Shown here: in pieces, positions 53,045-62,044 of the stretch
How positions within the stretch are numbered: the first letter of the stretch is position 1
Layout: each line of letters begins with the position of its first letter
Assembly: GCF_900104175.1 (NCBI RefSeq)
Contig: NZ_FNIX01000021.1
Coordinates: 1 to 64,000, forward strand
Reading direction: 5' to 3'
Source: Lentzea jiangxiensis
Lineage (GTDB): Bacteria > Actinomycetota > Actinomycetes > Mycobacteriales > Pseudonocardiaceae
DNA: 64,000 nt
The notes under the pieces: model-generated
What the model was told of the DNA's origin: nothing
Database searches by the model: none
The model's input: the letters and a program-made list of their open reading frames with translations, nothing else
Position numbers and translations under genes: made by a program

Positions 53045-54202
53045 CTACCGCGACAGCACCGCCTTCCACAGCAGCCGGGCGAGCTCCGGGTGGCAGATGT
53101 CGTTGTGCGCGCCCGCGATCCCGTCGATGCGGCGGATCACCGACGTGCAGTCGACGTTGTGCACCTGGCCCCTGACCAGCTCGCCGGGCGAACCGATCGT
53201 GTGGCCGTGCGCGTACGTGCCCTGCACGCCGTGCGAGCCGATGGCGCCGTACTTCGGGTACGAGTCGAGGTCGACCTGGCGGCCCGAACGCGCGGCCAGC
53301 GGGTAGAACCGGCCGATGGCGTGGTCGTGCGCGGACGTCGTGACGATGATCGGGCCGGGCACGCGGCCGAGCACGCCGCGGAAGTAGCCGGAGCCGGGTT
53401 CGCCGGGCAGCCGTTCCGCGAACGACCACAGCGACATCGCGCCCTGCACCAGGGTGAGCGTCGCGGCCGGCACGACGTTCGCCATCGCGGTGGCGGTGAT
53501 GCAGCCGAAGCTGTGGCCCATCAGGTGGATGCGCGCGGCCGGAGCGGCCTGCGCGACCTCGCGGGCGATCCGCGCGGCCCCGCTCTCACCGAACACCTTG
53601 GCGCGCCGCTTCATCTTCCAGAACGTCAGGATCCGCAGCGGTGACAGGATCCCGCCCAGCGCCGGGTCCTCCAGGCACGCCCGGTAGAGCTGCTCGGCGT
53701 CGAACGCCATCCCGTCCTCGCCCGGCAGGTCCGGCACGGAGCTCTCCAGGTAGTCGTACGCCTGCTTGACGGCGGCCGACATCCGGCACGGGTGCTGCCG
53801 CGCGGCCTGCACGATCGTGCGCACCGCGGCCGTCCGCCCGGCACCGCCGCCGAGCCGCCGCGCCTGCGCCTTGATGAACTCGTCGGACCGCACGTCCTCG
53901 TCGCCCCAGGCCTTCGACGGCCAGTGCAGGCCGACGAGCAGGGACTTGAAGCCGCCCGGAAGCCGGTGCGCCGCATCGCGTTCGGCGCGGCAGCCCGCCA
54001 TCGCCGCGACCCACTGCCCGTACTGGTGACGTGCGGCCGGCACGTCGCCGTTCCACCCGTGGATGAAGAAGAAGACGTCGGTGACACCGCGGCGGGCGTC
54101 GTACAGGACGTCCGCGCTGTCACGCCCCCGCTCGTCGCCGGTCTCGTCGAAGCAGACGAGGTGATAGCTGATGTCGTGACCTGGCACGGATTCTCGGGAC
54201 AT
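53045..54202 (-). CDS. Alpha/beta-hydrolase fold protein
   Basis: A 385-residue soluble hydrolase. The oxyanion-side motif is FFFIHGWNGD (about 45-54). The nucleophile elbow is GHSFGC (about 230) and the likely catalytic Asp is in TSAHDHAIG. A C-terminal His is in GAHNDICHPE. A long insert (about 75-185) of charged helices caps the active site. The substrate is unknown. It stands alone, convergent with the Acg-like gene 21 bases away. The N-terminus lacks a signal peptide. Confidence 0.8.
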   Translation of the reverse strand: MSRESVPGHDISYHLVCFDETGDERGRDSADVLYDARRGVTDVFFFIHGWNGDVPAARHQYGQWVAAMAGCRAERDAAHRLPGGFKSLLVGLHWPSKAWGDEDVRSDEFIKAQARRLGGGAGRTAAVRTIVQAARQHPCRMSAAVKQAYDYLESSVPDLPGEDGMAFDAEQLYRACLEDPALGGILSPLRILTFWKMKRRAKVFGESGAARIAREVAQAAPAARIHLMGHSFGCITATAMANVVPAATLTLVQGAMSLWSFAERLPGEPGSGYFRGVLGRVPGPIIVTTSAHDHAIGRFYPLAARSGRQVDLDSYPKYGAIGSHGVQGTYAHGHTIGSPGELVRGQVHNVDCTSVIRRIDGIAGAHNDICHPELARLLWKAVLSR

Positions 54203-54285
54203 CGCGGATCACCACCACACACGAAACGCGCCCAACTGTTGTCCGTTTAATCGGAACGAACACGGCGCACGTGTAGCCCCGGCGA

Positions 54286-54849
54286 TCAGGAAAACCCGTT
54301 CGGACCAGGGAATTCACCCCGATTGCGCCGGTAGTGTCGCGCGGCGCGCACCCGGTTGCCGCACGAGGGTGAGCACCATTCCCGGCGCGGGTGGTCCTTC
54401 ACGAAGTAGAGCACGCAGCCCGGCGCATGACAGGCGCGCAACAGCAGCCGGGACTCGCCGGTGAACAGCTCGACGGCCTCCGCGGCGATCGACGCGCGCT
54501 CCCTGTCCGCCGGCGAGCCTTCACTTTCGTTGTCACGCAACAACTCCCCGTCGCGCACGGCGAGCTGGGGCCACTTGCGCGCGCTCCGCGCCGCACGGTT
54601 GACCTCAGCCACGGCCCGCTCCAGGTCACGATCCTGCGCGACCGCACGCGTGTCCTCGGTGAGCACGCCCGCGAGGTCCCGCAACGCCTGCCGCAGCGCA
54701 CGGAAGGCCTCCAGGTCGGCCCGGTCCACCGGCACGCCCAGGAAGTCGCGAAGCCCACCGGCGGTCGTCAGGTCGTCGTGCACCTGCGACCGGCTGGCCC
54801 AGATGGTGTTCATCAGCAGGACCGGACGGGGTTCGTCGGGCGTCAGCAC
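54286..54849 (-). CDS. CGNR zinc-finger regulator
   Basis: A protein of about 187 residues. The N-terminal 120 residues are the helical ABATE ligand-like domain (MNTIWASRSQVHDDL). The C-terminus is the CGNR zinc finger: CHAPGC, WCSPSCGNRVRAARHYRR, with the Cys residues present. CGNR proteins are stress-related transcription regulators of actinobacteria. GTG 54849 is chosen because the CTAACGG inverted repeat then lies directly upstream; ATG 54864 would place the repeat within the gene. It is divergent from the NTF2-like gene. Confidence 0.85.
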   Translation of the reverse strand: MLTPDEPRPVLLMNTIWASRSQVHDDLTTAGGLRDFLGVPVDRADLEAFRALRQALRDLAGVLTEDTRAVAQDRDLERAVAEVNRAARSARKWPQLAVRDGELLRDNESEGSPADRERASIAAEAVELFTGESRLLLRACHAPGCVLYFVKDHPRREWCSPSCGNRVRAARHYRRNRGEFPGPNGFS

Positions 54850-54851
54850 GT

Positions 54852-54896
54852 CTAACGGTAACACAAGCTTGCATCCGTTAGGCTCTAGTTCTAACG
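54852..54896. promoter_or_regulatory. CTAACG-box operator between CGNR and NTF2-like genes
   Basis: CTAACGG (54852-54858) and CCGTTAG (54875-54881) form a perfect 7-base inverted repeat with a 16-base spacer. A third CTAACG follows at 54891-54896. It lies between divergent genes and is the natural operator for the CGNR protein. Confidence 0.55.
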
Positions 54897-54931
54897 TTTA
54901 TAACGTCGTTCAACCGTTGGAAGGACCGCTC

Positions 54932-55366
54932 GTGGCACTTCTGCCCCCGTTCGACGCGGAGACCGCCCGCCTGAAGGTGCGGGCGGCCCAGGACGCCTGG
55001 AACACGAAGGACCCCGTGCGCGTCGCCGGCTCCTACACACCGGACTCCGTGTGGCGCAACAGGTCCGAGTTCCTCCGCGGCACCGACGAGATCGTCGCGT
55101 TCCTGACGAGGAAGTGGGAGCGCGAGCACGAGTACGTGCTGCGCAAGTCGCTGTGGGCGTTCGGCGACAACCGCATCGCCGTGCGCTTCCAGTACGAGTG
55201 GCACGACGACGAGGGCCGGTGGTGGCGCAGCTACGGCAACGAGAACTGGGAGTTCGCCGCCTCCGGCCTGATGGCGCGGCGCGAGGCGAGCATCAACGAC
55301 GTGCGGATCGCCTTCGAGGACAGGCGGATCGATCCCACGTCGACCCACGAGATCCCGGCGGGGTGA
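54932..55366 (+). CDS. NTF2-like / DUF1348 protein
   Basis: A 144-residue SnoaL/NTF2-fold protein of the DUF1348 group: RAAQDAWNTKDPVRVAGSYTPDSVWRNR is the core (described in part), then WEREHEYVLRKSLWAF and RSYGNENWEF. These cone-shaped beta-sheet proteins bind small molecules; the reaction is unknown. GTG 54932 has ggaagga upstream. It is divergent from the CGNR gene and is followed by a MOSC gene after 5 bases, probably one operon. Confidence 0.88.
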   Translation: MALLPPFDAETARLKVRAAQDAWNTKDPVRVAGSYTPDSVWRNRSEFLRGTDEIVAFLTRKWEREHEYVLRKSLWAFGDNRIAVRFQYEWHDDEGRWWRSYGNENWEFAASGLMARREASINDVRIAFEDRRIDPTSTHEIPAG

Positions 55367-55371
55367 CCGCG

Positions 55372-56052
55372 ATGCGGGTCGAAGCCCTGTGGCGCTATCC
55401 CGTGAAGTCGCTGGGCGGCGAACCGCTCGAGTCGGCGGAGTTCACGTCCGACGGCGTGGCGGGCGACCGCTTGGTGCACGTGCAGGGCCCACGCGGCGTG
55501 CTGACCGGCCGCACCCGCTACGGCCTGCTCACGATCCCGGCCTCCACCGGTCCCGACGGACCTCTGGTCGACGGCCACCCGTGGGACAGCAGGCAGGCCC
55601 ACGAGCGGGTGCTGCCGTTCGGCGGCAGGCTCACCCGCTACACCGGCCCGGAGCGCTTCGACGTGCTCAACGTCCTGGTGGCGACGGACGGCCAGGTCGC
55701 GGCCGCGGGTGTCGACGTGCGGAGGCTGCGCCCCAACATCCTGATCGGCGGGGTCGAGGCGGGCGAGGAGGACGCGTGGCCGGGACACGCGCTGGTGGTC
55801 GGCGACGTGGTGATCGGGATGTACCAGAAGCGGGCGCGGTGCGTCGTGACGACGATCGACCCTGACACCGGGGCGCAGGACCTGGACGTGCACCGGCGGA
55901 TCCGGCGGGAGTTCGGCGGCGTCCTGTGCCTGGACAGCTGGGTGGTGCGGGCCGGGGTGGTGAACGTCGGTGATCCCGTGGAGGTGGTGCCGACCGACGA
56001 GCTTCCCGACCGTGTCGGCGGGTGGATCGTCGGCCGGCCCTACGCGGTCTAG
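55372..56052 (+). CDS. MOSC-domain protein
   Basis: A 226-residue MOSC-domain protein. The beta-barrel N-terminus is typical (VEALWRYPVKSLGGEPL, GVAGDRLVHVQG) and the MOSC core follows (RPNILIGG, VVIGMYQKRARCVVTTID, GDPVEVV). MOSC proteins transfer sulfur to or carry molybdenum-cofactor forms; the Cys in ARCVV is a candidate sulfur carrier. ATG 55372 is used; the GTG at 55363 that overlaps the upstream TGA is an alternative. It overlaps the convergent IcmF gene by 4 bases. Confidence 0.85.
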   Translation: MRVEALWRYPVKSLGGEPLESAEFTSDGVAGDRLVHVQGPRGVLTGRTRYGLLTIPASTGPDGPLVDGHPWDSRQAHERVLPFGGRLTRYTGPERFDVLNVLVATDGQVAAAGVDVRRLRPNILIGGVEAGEEDAWPGHALVVGDVVIGMYQKRARCVVTTIDPDTGAQDLDVHRRIRREFGGVLCLDSWVVRAGVVNVGDPVEVVPTDELPDRVGGWIVGRPYAV

Positions 56053-59000
56053 ATGTTGCGGCGGTACTGCCCACCCACCTCGAAGAACGCCTCCGTGATC
56101 TGCCCCAGCGTGCACACGCGAGCCGCGTCCATCAGCACCGCGAACACGTTCTCGTTCGTCTGCGCCACCTCGCGCAGCCGGGCGAGCGCCTTCTGGGCCT
56201 CGTCGCGGTGCGCCGCCTGGTAGGCGCGGGTGCGCTGGACCTGCGACTCCTTCTCCTCCTCGGTGGCGCGGGCGAGCTCGATCTTCACGACCTCGCGCTC
56301 GCCGCCCTCGGGCAGGAAGGTGTTGACGCCGATCAGCGGCAGCGAGCCGTCGTGCTTGCGCTGTTCGTAGAGCATCGACTCGTCCTGGATGCGGCCGCGC
56401 TGGTAGCCGGTCTCCATCGCGCCGAGCACGCCGCCGCGTTCGGAGATGCGGTCGAACTCCATCAGCACGGCCTCTTCGACGAGGTCGGTCAGCTCGTCGA
56501 TGACGAACGAGCCCTGCAGCGGGTTCTCGTTCGCGGAGAGGCCCCACTCCTTGTTGATGATCATCTGGATGGCCATCGCGCGGCGGACGGACGACTCCGT
56601 GGGCGTGGTGATCGCCTCGTCGTAGGCGTTGGTGTGCAAGGAGTTGCAGTTGTCGTACAGCGCGCAGAGTGCCTGCAGCGTGGTGCGGATGTCGTTGAAG
56701 TCCATCTCCTGCGCGTGCAGCGAACGGCCGGACGTCTGCACGTGGTACTTGAACTTCTGCGAACGTTCCGCGGCGCCGTAGCGGTCGCGCATGGCCACGG
56801 CCCAGATGCGGCGCGCCACGCGGCCGATGACGCTGTACTCGGCGTCCATGCCGTTGGAGAAGAAGAACGACAGGTTCGGCGCGAAGTCGTCGATGTTCAT
56901 GCCGCGCGCCAGGTACGACTCGACGTAGGTGAAGCCGTTGGCGAGCGTGAAGGCGAGCTGGCTGATGGGGTTCGCCCCGGCCTCGGCGATGTGGTAGCCC
57001 GAGATCGACACCGAGTAGAAGTTGCGCACCTGCTGCTGGATGAACCACTCCTGGATGTCCGCCATCATGCGCAGCGAGAACTCCGTGGAGAAGATGCAGG
57101 TGTTCTGGCCCTGGTCCTCCTTGAGGATGTCGGCCTGCACGGTGCCGCGGACGTTGGCCAGCGCGAACGCGCGCAGCTTGTCGTACTCCTCGGCGGACGG
57201 GTCGCGGCCTTCGGAGGCCTTGAACTTGTCGACCTGCTGGTCGATCACCGTGTTGAGGAAGTACGCGAGGATCGTCGGCGCCGGGCCGTTGATCGTCATC
57301 GACACGGACGTCGTCGGCGCCACGAGGTCGAAGCCGTCGTAGAGCGCCTTCATGTCGTCGAGCGACGCGATGGAGACGCCGGAGGTGCCGATCTTGCCGT
57401 AGACGTCCGGCGGGGTGTCGGGGTCGCGGCCGTAGAGCGTCACCGAGTCGAACGCGGTCGACAGGCGCGTCGCCGGGTTGCCCTGCGACAGGTACTTGAA
57501 ACGGCGGTTGGTGCGGAACGCGTCGCCCTCGCCCGCGAACATGCGCGCCGGGTCCTCGCCCTCGCGCTTGAACGGGAAGACGCCCGCGGTGAACGGGAAG
57601 AAGCCCGGCAGGGCCTCCTTGCGCAGGAACCGCAGCAGCGAGCCCTCGTCGTCGTACCGGGGCAGGCTCACCCGGCGGACCTGGTTGCCCGACAACGTCT
57701 CCCGCGTGAGCCGGGTGCGGATCTCCTTGTCGCGGACCTTGAACACGAGCTCGTCACCGGAGTACTGCTCGACCGTCGCGGGCCACGCCCGGAGCAGGTC
57801 GGCGGTGTCGCGGTCGACCCTGCGCTCCGCGTCGGAGGCCAGGTCCGCGATGTCCGCGACGCCCTTCCCCGCGGCCTCCAGCGCCTTCTGAGCCGCCGTG
57901 AGCTGGGTGTGCGCGCGGACTGCGGCGACCTGCTCCTCGGTCTTGCGGTGGTAGTTCCGCACGGTGTCGGAGATGTCGGACAGGTACCGCGCACGGGAAG
58001 CCGGCACGACGGTGGACGCCGAGGTCGACGTCTTGCCGGAGACGGTGGCCAGCGCGCCTTCTTCCACGCTCAGGCCGTGGTCCACGAGTCCGTCGCGCAG
58101 GAACTGGTACAGCGCGGTCACGCCGTCGTCGTTGAACGTCGCGGCGGACGTGCCGAAGACCGGCATGTCCTCCCACTTCGCGCCGAACGCCTCGCGGTTG
58201 CGCACCATCTGCCGCGCCACGTCACGCCGTGCGTCCTCGGCACCGCGGCGCTCGAACTTGTTGATCGCCACGGCGTCCGCGTAGTCGAGCATGTCGATCT
58301 TCTCGAGCTGCGACGCGGCACCGAACTCCGGCGTCATCACGTACAGCGAGAAGTCGACGAACGGCACGATGGCCGCGTCACCCTGGCCGATGCCGGGCGT
58401 CTCGACGATGACGAGGTCCGCACCGGACGCCTTGCACGCCACGATGGCCTGCTCCAGGCCGTCCGGGATCTCGCTGCCCGCACGGCGCGTGGCCAGCGAA
58501 CGGAAGAACACGCGGTCGCCGTCGAGGCAGTTCATGCGGATGCGGTCGCCGAGGAGCGCGCCACCACCACGGCGACGCGTCGGGTCGACGGCGAGCACGG
58601 CGATGCGCAGCTTGTCCTGCTGGTCGAGCCGGAAGCGGCGCACCAGTTCGTCGGTGAGCGACGACTTGCCCGAGCCACCGGTGCCCGTGATGCCCAGCAC
58701 CGGCACCTTGCGCGTGGTCTCCCACGGCTGCGCGGTGCCGGCCTCGATGTGCGTGATCGCGCGCGCCAAGGCCTCGTCGGCCCCCGTCAGCAGCGCGTCG
58801 CGGCTGAACGGCGCGGTGAGCGCGTGGTCGCACTCCTCGATCATCAGGTTGATCATCCGCGCGAGGCCGAGCGTCTGCCCGTCCTGCGGCGAGAAGATCC
58901 GCGCGACACCTCGCGAGTGCAGCAGCTCGATCTCCTCGGGGACGATGACGCCGCCACCGCCGCCGTAGACCCGGATGTGCCCGGCGCCGCGCTCGCCCAG

Positions 59001-59276
59001 CAGCTCGACGAGGTACGAGAAGTACTCGACGTGCCCGCCCTGGTACGCGCTGATGGCGATGCCCTGCGCGTCCTCCTGGATCGCCGCGTTCACGACCTCC
59101 GCCACCGACCTGTTGTGGCCGAGGTGGATGACCTCTGCACCCTGCGACTGCAGGATGCGCCGCATGATGTTGATCGCGGCGTCGTGGCCGTCGAAGAGGC
59201 TCGACGCGGTCACGAAGCGCACCGGGTTGACCGGCTTGTGCAACGCGGGCGCGGGGGACGTCCCAGAAGACGGCAT
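56049..59276 (-). CDS. icmF: Fused isobutyryl-CoA mutase (IcmF)
   Basis: A single-chain coenzyme B12-dependent mutase of 1075 residues that interconverts isobutyryl-CoA and n-butyryl-CoA. Order of domains: B12-binding with DGHD (29-32) and GGHVEYF; a G-protein chaperone of the MeaI type with Walker A ITGTGGSGKSS (197-206); a linker; and the mutase barrel from about 520, with SIASLDDM, HTNAYDEAITTPTE and VGRVARRIW-like IGRVARRIW. The fused chaperone loads and protects the cofactor. ATG 59276 lies 7 bases after TATTCT, so the mRNA may be leaderless; ATG 59282 is in frame too. It links valine and fatty-acid carbon to butyryl-CoA, a polyketide precursor. Confidence 0.93.
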   Translation of the reverse strand: MPSSGTSPAPALHKPVNPVRFVTASSLFDGHDAAINIMRRILQSQGAEVIHLGHNRSVAEVVNAAIQEDAQGIAISAYQGGHVEYFSYLVELLGERGAGHIRVYGGGGGVIVPEEIELLHSRGVARIFSPQDGQTLGLARMINLMIEECDHALTAPFSRDALLTGADEALARAITHIEAGTAQPWETTRKVPVLGITGTGGSGKSSLTDELVRRFRLDQQDKLRIAVLAVDPTRRRGGGALLGDRIRMNCLDGDRVFFRSLATRRAGSEIPDGLEQAIVACKASGADLVIVETPGIGQGDAAIVPFVDFSLYVMTPEFGAASQLEKIDMLDYADAVAINKFERRGAEDARRDVARQMVRNREAFGAKWEDMPVFGTSAATFNDDGVTALYQFLRDGLVDHGLSVEEGALATVSGKTSTSASTVVPASRARYLSDISDTVRNYHRKTEEQVAAVRAHTQLTAAQKALEAAGKGVADIADLASDAERRVDRDTADLLRAWPATVEQYSGDELVFKVRDKEIRTRLTRETLSGNQVRRVSLPRYDDEGSLLRFLRKEALPGFFPFTAGVFPFKREGEDPARMFAGEGDAFRTNRRFKYLSQGNPATRLSTAFDSVTLYGRDPDTPPDVYGKIGTSGVSIASLDDMKALYDGFDLVAPTTSVSMTINGPAPTILAYFLNTVIDQQVDKFKASEGRDPSAEEYDKLRAFALANVRGTVQADILKEDQGQNTCIFSTEFSLRMMADIQEWFIQQQVRNFYSVSISGYHIAEAGANPISQLAFTLANGFTYVESYLARGMNIDDFAPNLSFFFSNGMDAEYSVIGRVARRIWAVAMRDRYGAAERSQKFKYHVQTSGRSLHAQEMDFNDIRTTLQALCALYDNCNSLHTNAYDEAITTPTESSVRRAMAIQMIINKEWGLSANENPLQGSFVIDELTDLVEEAVLMEFDRISERGGVLGAMETGYQRGRIQDESMLYEQRKHDGSLPLIGVNTFLPEGGEREVVKIELARATEEEKESQVQRTRAYQAAHRDEAQKALARLREVAQTNENVFAVLMDAARVCTLGQITEAFFEVGGQYRRNI

Positions 59277-59283
59277 CGTCATG

Positions 59284-59307
59284 AGAATAGTTTGACTTCC
59301 TACTATT
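59284..59307 (-). promoter_or_regulatory. icmF promoter and operator-like inverted repeat
   Basis: AATAGT (59286-59291) and ACTATT (59302-59307) form a perfect inverted repeat with a 10-base spacer. TATTCT on the minus strand (59284-59289) is the probable -10 and overlaps it, an ideal repressor site. Confidence 0.5.
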
Positions 59308-59339
59308 GGACGTGCAACCAGGGGTGGTCCACGTCTCTG

Positions 59340-59973
59340 TATCGAGCAGGAGACGCCATTGTCGCGCCGGTGGCCACAGGCTCGCTCGCGGAAGACTTCG
59401 CGCAGGTGGCGACCGCACTGAGATCCGGCAGGCACGACCGGCCATTCCCTGCCGGACGACCCGGTGCGCGACCTCGTCCGGCACAGGCGCCGCCTAACGC
59501 GCCGCGGCACCCCACTCGTGCGCGAGCGCGGCCGCCCGTGAGACGGCGATCGTCGCGGGCACGGCCTCGTTGCGCAGGCCCTCCATGTGCGCGGTCACGA
59601 CGTCCCACAGCGCGTTGGCGGAAGCCAGGACCTCCTGCGGAACCGGGGTGTCCTCCGTGCGCAGGAGCACCAGCAGCGCGTTCGGCTCGGAGAAGGCGCT
59701 GACGAGCACCACCACCGGGACCTCGGTGCCCGCCATGAGCGCCCGGCCCTGCCAGGCGCCTGCGTCGCCGGCCGGCGACCGCAGCGCGGCGAGGTCGGCG
59801 ATCGTGACGGACGGCCCCGGCGACTCGCCGCGGAGCTTGAACGGCGCGAACGAGCAGTTCGACAGCTCGGCGATCGCGCGGTGGGGAATCGACTGCTCCA
59901 CCGCCACCGACAGGTGCCCCAGCGTGTCGCTCGGCGGTGCCTGGATCACACGAGCGGCCGTCACCAGGTCCAT
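59340..59973 (-). pseudogene. LuxR-type regulator with broken C-terminal HTH
   Basis: An intact frame from ATG 59973 encodes 159 residues that look like the N-terminal half of a Pseudonocardiales LuxR-type regulator (TAARVIQAPPSDTLGHLSVAVEQ, HRAIAEL, LANALWDVVTAHMEGL-like tail). It stops at GAAAR (59494), just where such proteins enter the helix-turn-helix. Downstream, other frames hold pieces resembling that domain: RVVRQGMAGRAC, then HLREVFRERACGHRR, both before 59340. Indels seem to have removed the DNA-binding part. A shorter functional sensor-only protein is the alternative. Confidence 0.5.
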
Positions 59974-60110
59974 GTACCGAGCGTAGCTCTCACGGGCAGG
60001 TGGCCGCCTGGCCGTTCGGACAGGTGGAGCTAGCCGGAGGACCGGCGCACGAGAACGATCACAGGCCCAAGGCTGATGTTCCAACCACACGGCGACCACC
60101 GGAGTCAGAG

Positions 60111-61016
60111 ATGAAGGCGATCACCTACACCACGTTCGGCGGCCCCGAGGTCCTGGGCCTGAACGAGGTCGAGGAGCCGCACGCCGGACCGGGCGAGATC
60201 CGGCTGAAGGTCGTGGCGGCGGCCGTCAACCCGCTCGACCACAAGATCCGCAACGGCTGGATGCCGCCCATGACTCCCCCGTTCCCCGTCACGCCCGGCC
60301 TGGAGGCCGCCGGTGTCGTGGACGAGGTCGGCGAGGGCGTCACCGGGGTCTCGGTGGGCGACGAGGTGCTCGGCTTCACCACCACCGGCGCTTGCGCCGA
60401 GCACGCGCTGGCCACCGACTGCGCGCCGAAGCCCGCCGGTCTCGACTGGGACGTCGCCGCCGCGCTGCCCGTGGCCGTGGAGACCGCGGTCCGCGTGCTC
60501 GGCCTCCTCGAGGTCGCGGAGGGCGACACGCTGCTCCTCAACGGCGCCGCGGGGGTCGTGGGCACCGTCGCGGCACAGCTCGCGGTGGCCCGCGGTGCCA
60601 CCGTCGTCGGCACCGCCTCGGCCGGCAACCACGACTACCTGCGGTCGCTCGGCGCCACACCGGTCGCCTACGGGGACGGGCTGGCCGACCGGGTCCGCGC
60701 CGCCGCGCCGCAGGGCGTCGACGCCGTGTTCGACGCGGCCGGCGAGGACCTGGACGTGCTGGTCGACCTGCGCGGCGCCACGGACCGCGTCGTCACGATC
60801 GTCGACCCCGGCGACGCGGCCCGGCTGGGCGTCCAGTTCTCCGGCGGCGGTGCGCCGTTCGGCTCGCGGCTGCGCGAGTACGCCCAGCTCGTGGCCGACG
60901 GCAAGCTCGCGGTGCGCATCGCGCGGAGCTTCCTGCTGGCCGACGCGGCCGAGGCTCAGGAGTTGGTCGCGACCGGGCACGCCGCGGGCAAGGTCGTGCT
61001 GCGCGTGTCGGAGTGA
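60111..61016 (+). CDS. NADP-dependent quinone oxidoreductase (MDR family)
   Basis: A 301-residue medium-chain reductase without structural zinc. The alcohol-dehydrogenase GroES-like domain (AAAVNPLDHKIRNGWMP) is followed by the Rossmann motif NGAAGVVGTVAAQLA near residue 148. It is the zeta-crystallin type, reducing quinones or enones with NADPH. ATG 60111 has ggag upstream. Its last 61 bases overlap the convergent prenyl-synthase-like gene. Confidence 0.9.
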   Translation: MKAITYTTFGGPEVLGLNEVEEPHAGPGEIRLKVVAAAVNPLDHKIRNGWMPPMTPPFPVTPGLEAAGVVDEVGEGVTGVSVGDEVLGFTTTGACAEHALATDCAPKPAGLDWDVAAALPVAVETAVRVLGLLEVAEGDTLLLNGAAGVVGTVAAQLAVARGATVVGTASAGNHDYLRSLGATPVAYGDGLADRVRAAAPQGVDAVFDAAGEDLDVLVDLRGATDRVVTIVDPGDAARLGVQFSGGGAPFGSRLREYAQLVADGKLAVRIARSFLLADAAEAQELVATGHAAGKVVLRVSE

Positions 61017-61867
61017 GCTCCCCGGCTCGCCTGGGCGGGCACGGCCGGCGCGCACCTGCCGATCGTGACCTGCCTGGCGAGCCTCGCCAGTTCGCCCGCC
61101 GTCCGCGCCCTCGGACCGCACTGCTCCAGGTGGTTCAGCGCGCGGGCGAGCAGCAGCCCGGCCTGCTGCTCGCACCACCTGCGCCCGCCCTCGACGGTGA
61201 TCCTCGCGTTGATCGCCGCCACGACGGGGAGCGTCCGGCGGTTGACGCGGACGGCGAGGACGTCGTCCACGTGCTTGCGCGCGAGGCCGAGGTCGTCGCC
61301 GAACTGCCGGAGGTGGCCCGCCTGGCGAGCGTTCGCTCCGGCGGCCAGCGCGCCGAGCTCGCACGCGGCCGCCGTGAGCGAGCTGTGCTTCGCCGCCGCC
61401 ACGCCGAGGTGCCGGGACATGTCGGCCTCGGCCTCCTCGGCCATCCCGATCTCCTGGACGTAACCGTCCACAACGGACATCAGCGCGACGGTGAGGATCA
61501 TCACCCCGGTCCTGCCGAGGCGTCCGCACGCGAGGGACAGCAGCGCGTCGGCCGCCGAGACGACCCTGTCCGCACCGAACTCCACCCGAGCACCCGTGTG
61601 CGCCATCAGGTCCGCGTGCAGCTGCTCGTGCAGCTGCGCGAACTCCATCGCGAGGGCGGCCGGCGCCACGTCCACGTCGCCGAACGCCTCCGCGCAGAGC
61701 AGCACGAGCGCCGCCGTCGAGAAGTCCTGCCGGGACAGGCCGGACTCGACCACCTCGCGGGTTTCGCCCGGGAGCTCCGCCAGCGCGGCCGCCAGCAGCG
61801 GCCCGACGGTGGCACGCGCACGCTCCAGCGCGGTCCTCGGCGGCGCGACCGCCTCGATGCTCGTCAT
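60956..61867 (-). CDS. Polyprenyl-synthase-like protein with degenerate first Asp motif
   Basis: A 303-residue isoprenyl-synthase-fold protein. The second aspartate motif remains (DDVLA at 201-205, in FGDDLGLARKHVDDVLA), and KHSSLTAAACELGALAAG matches the KTGAL region. At the first motif, where DDxxD is needed, the sequence reads ADLMA (85-89), and the downstream RR pair is absent. Normal prenyl transfer is therefore doubtful. It may be a regulatory or small-subunit-like homologue. aaggaacgc precedes the ATG. It lies 17 kb from the encapsulin locus. Confidence 0.7.
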   Translation of the reverse strand: MTSIEAVAPPRTALERARATVGPLLAAALAELPGETREVVESGLSRQDFSTAALVLLCAEAFGDVDVAPAALAMEFAQLHEQLHADLMAHTGARVEFGADRVVSAADALLSLACGRLGRTGVMILTVALMSVVDGYVQEIGMAEEAEADMSRHLGVAAAKHSSLTAAACELGALAAGANARQAGHLRQFGDDLGLARKHVDDVLAVRVNRRTLPVVAAINARITVEGGRRWCEQQAGLLLARALNHLEQCGPRARTAGELARLARQVTIGRCAPAVPAQASRGAHSDTRSTTLPAACPVATNS

Positions 61868-62044
61868 GCGCGTTCCTTTCAGACACCGGGATCCCGACGC
61901 TAAACCCGCTGGTCAGTGCCGGAGGCGGGTTTCCACCGTCGTGTCTGATCCGGGCACGATCCGGCGAGGCGGACTAGGTTGATGTTGAACGGATCGTGGC
62001 TGCCATCACCCGACCGTGATCACCGTTTTCCTGAGGGGCTGACC

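Noticed and set aside
56022..59702. A 1226-codon open frame on the + strand opposite icmF
   Set aside because: It is the antisense shadow of icmF, opened by G/C-rich codons; its translation is Arg/Val/Asp-rich low-complexity text with no domain.
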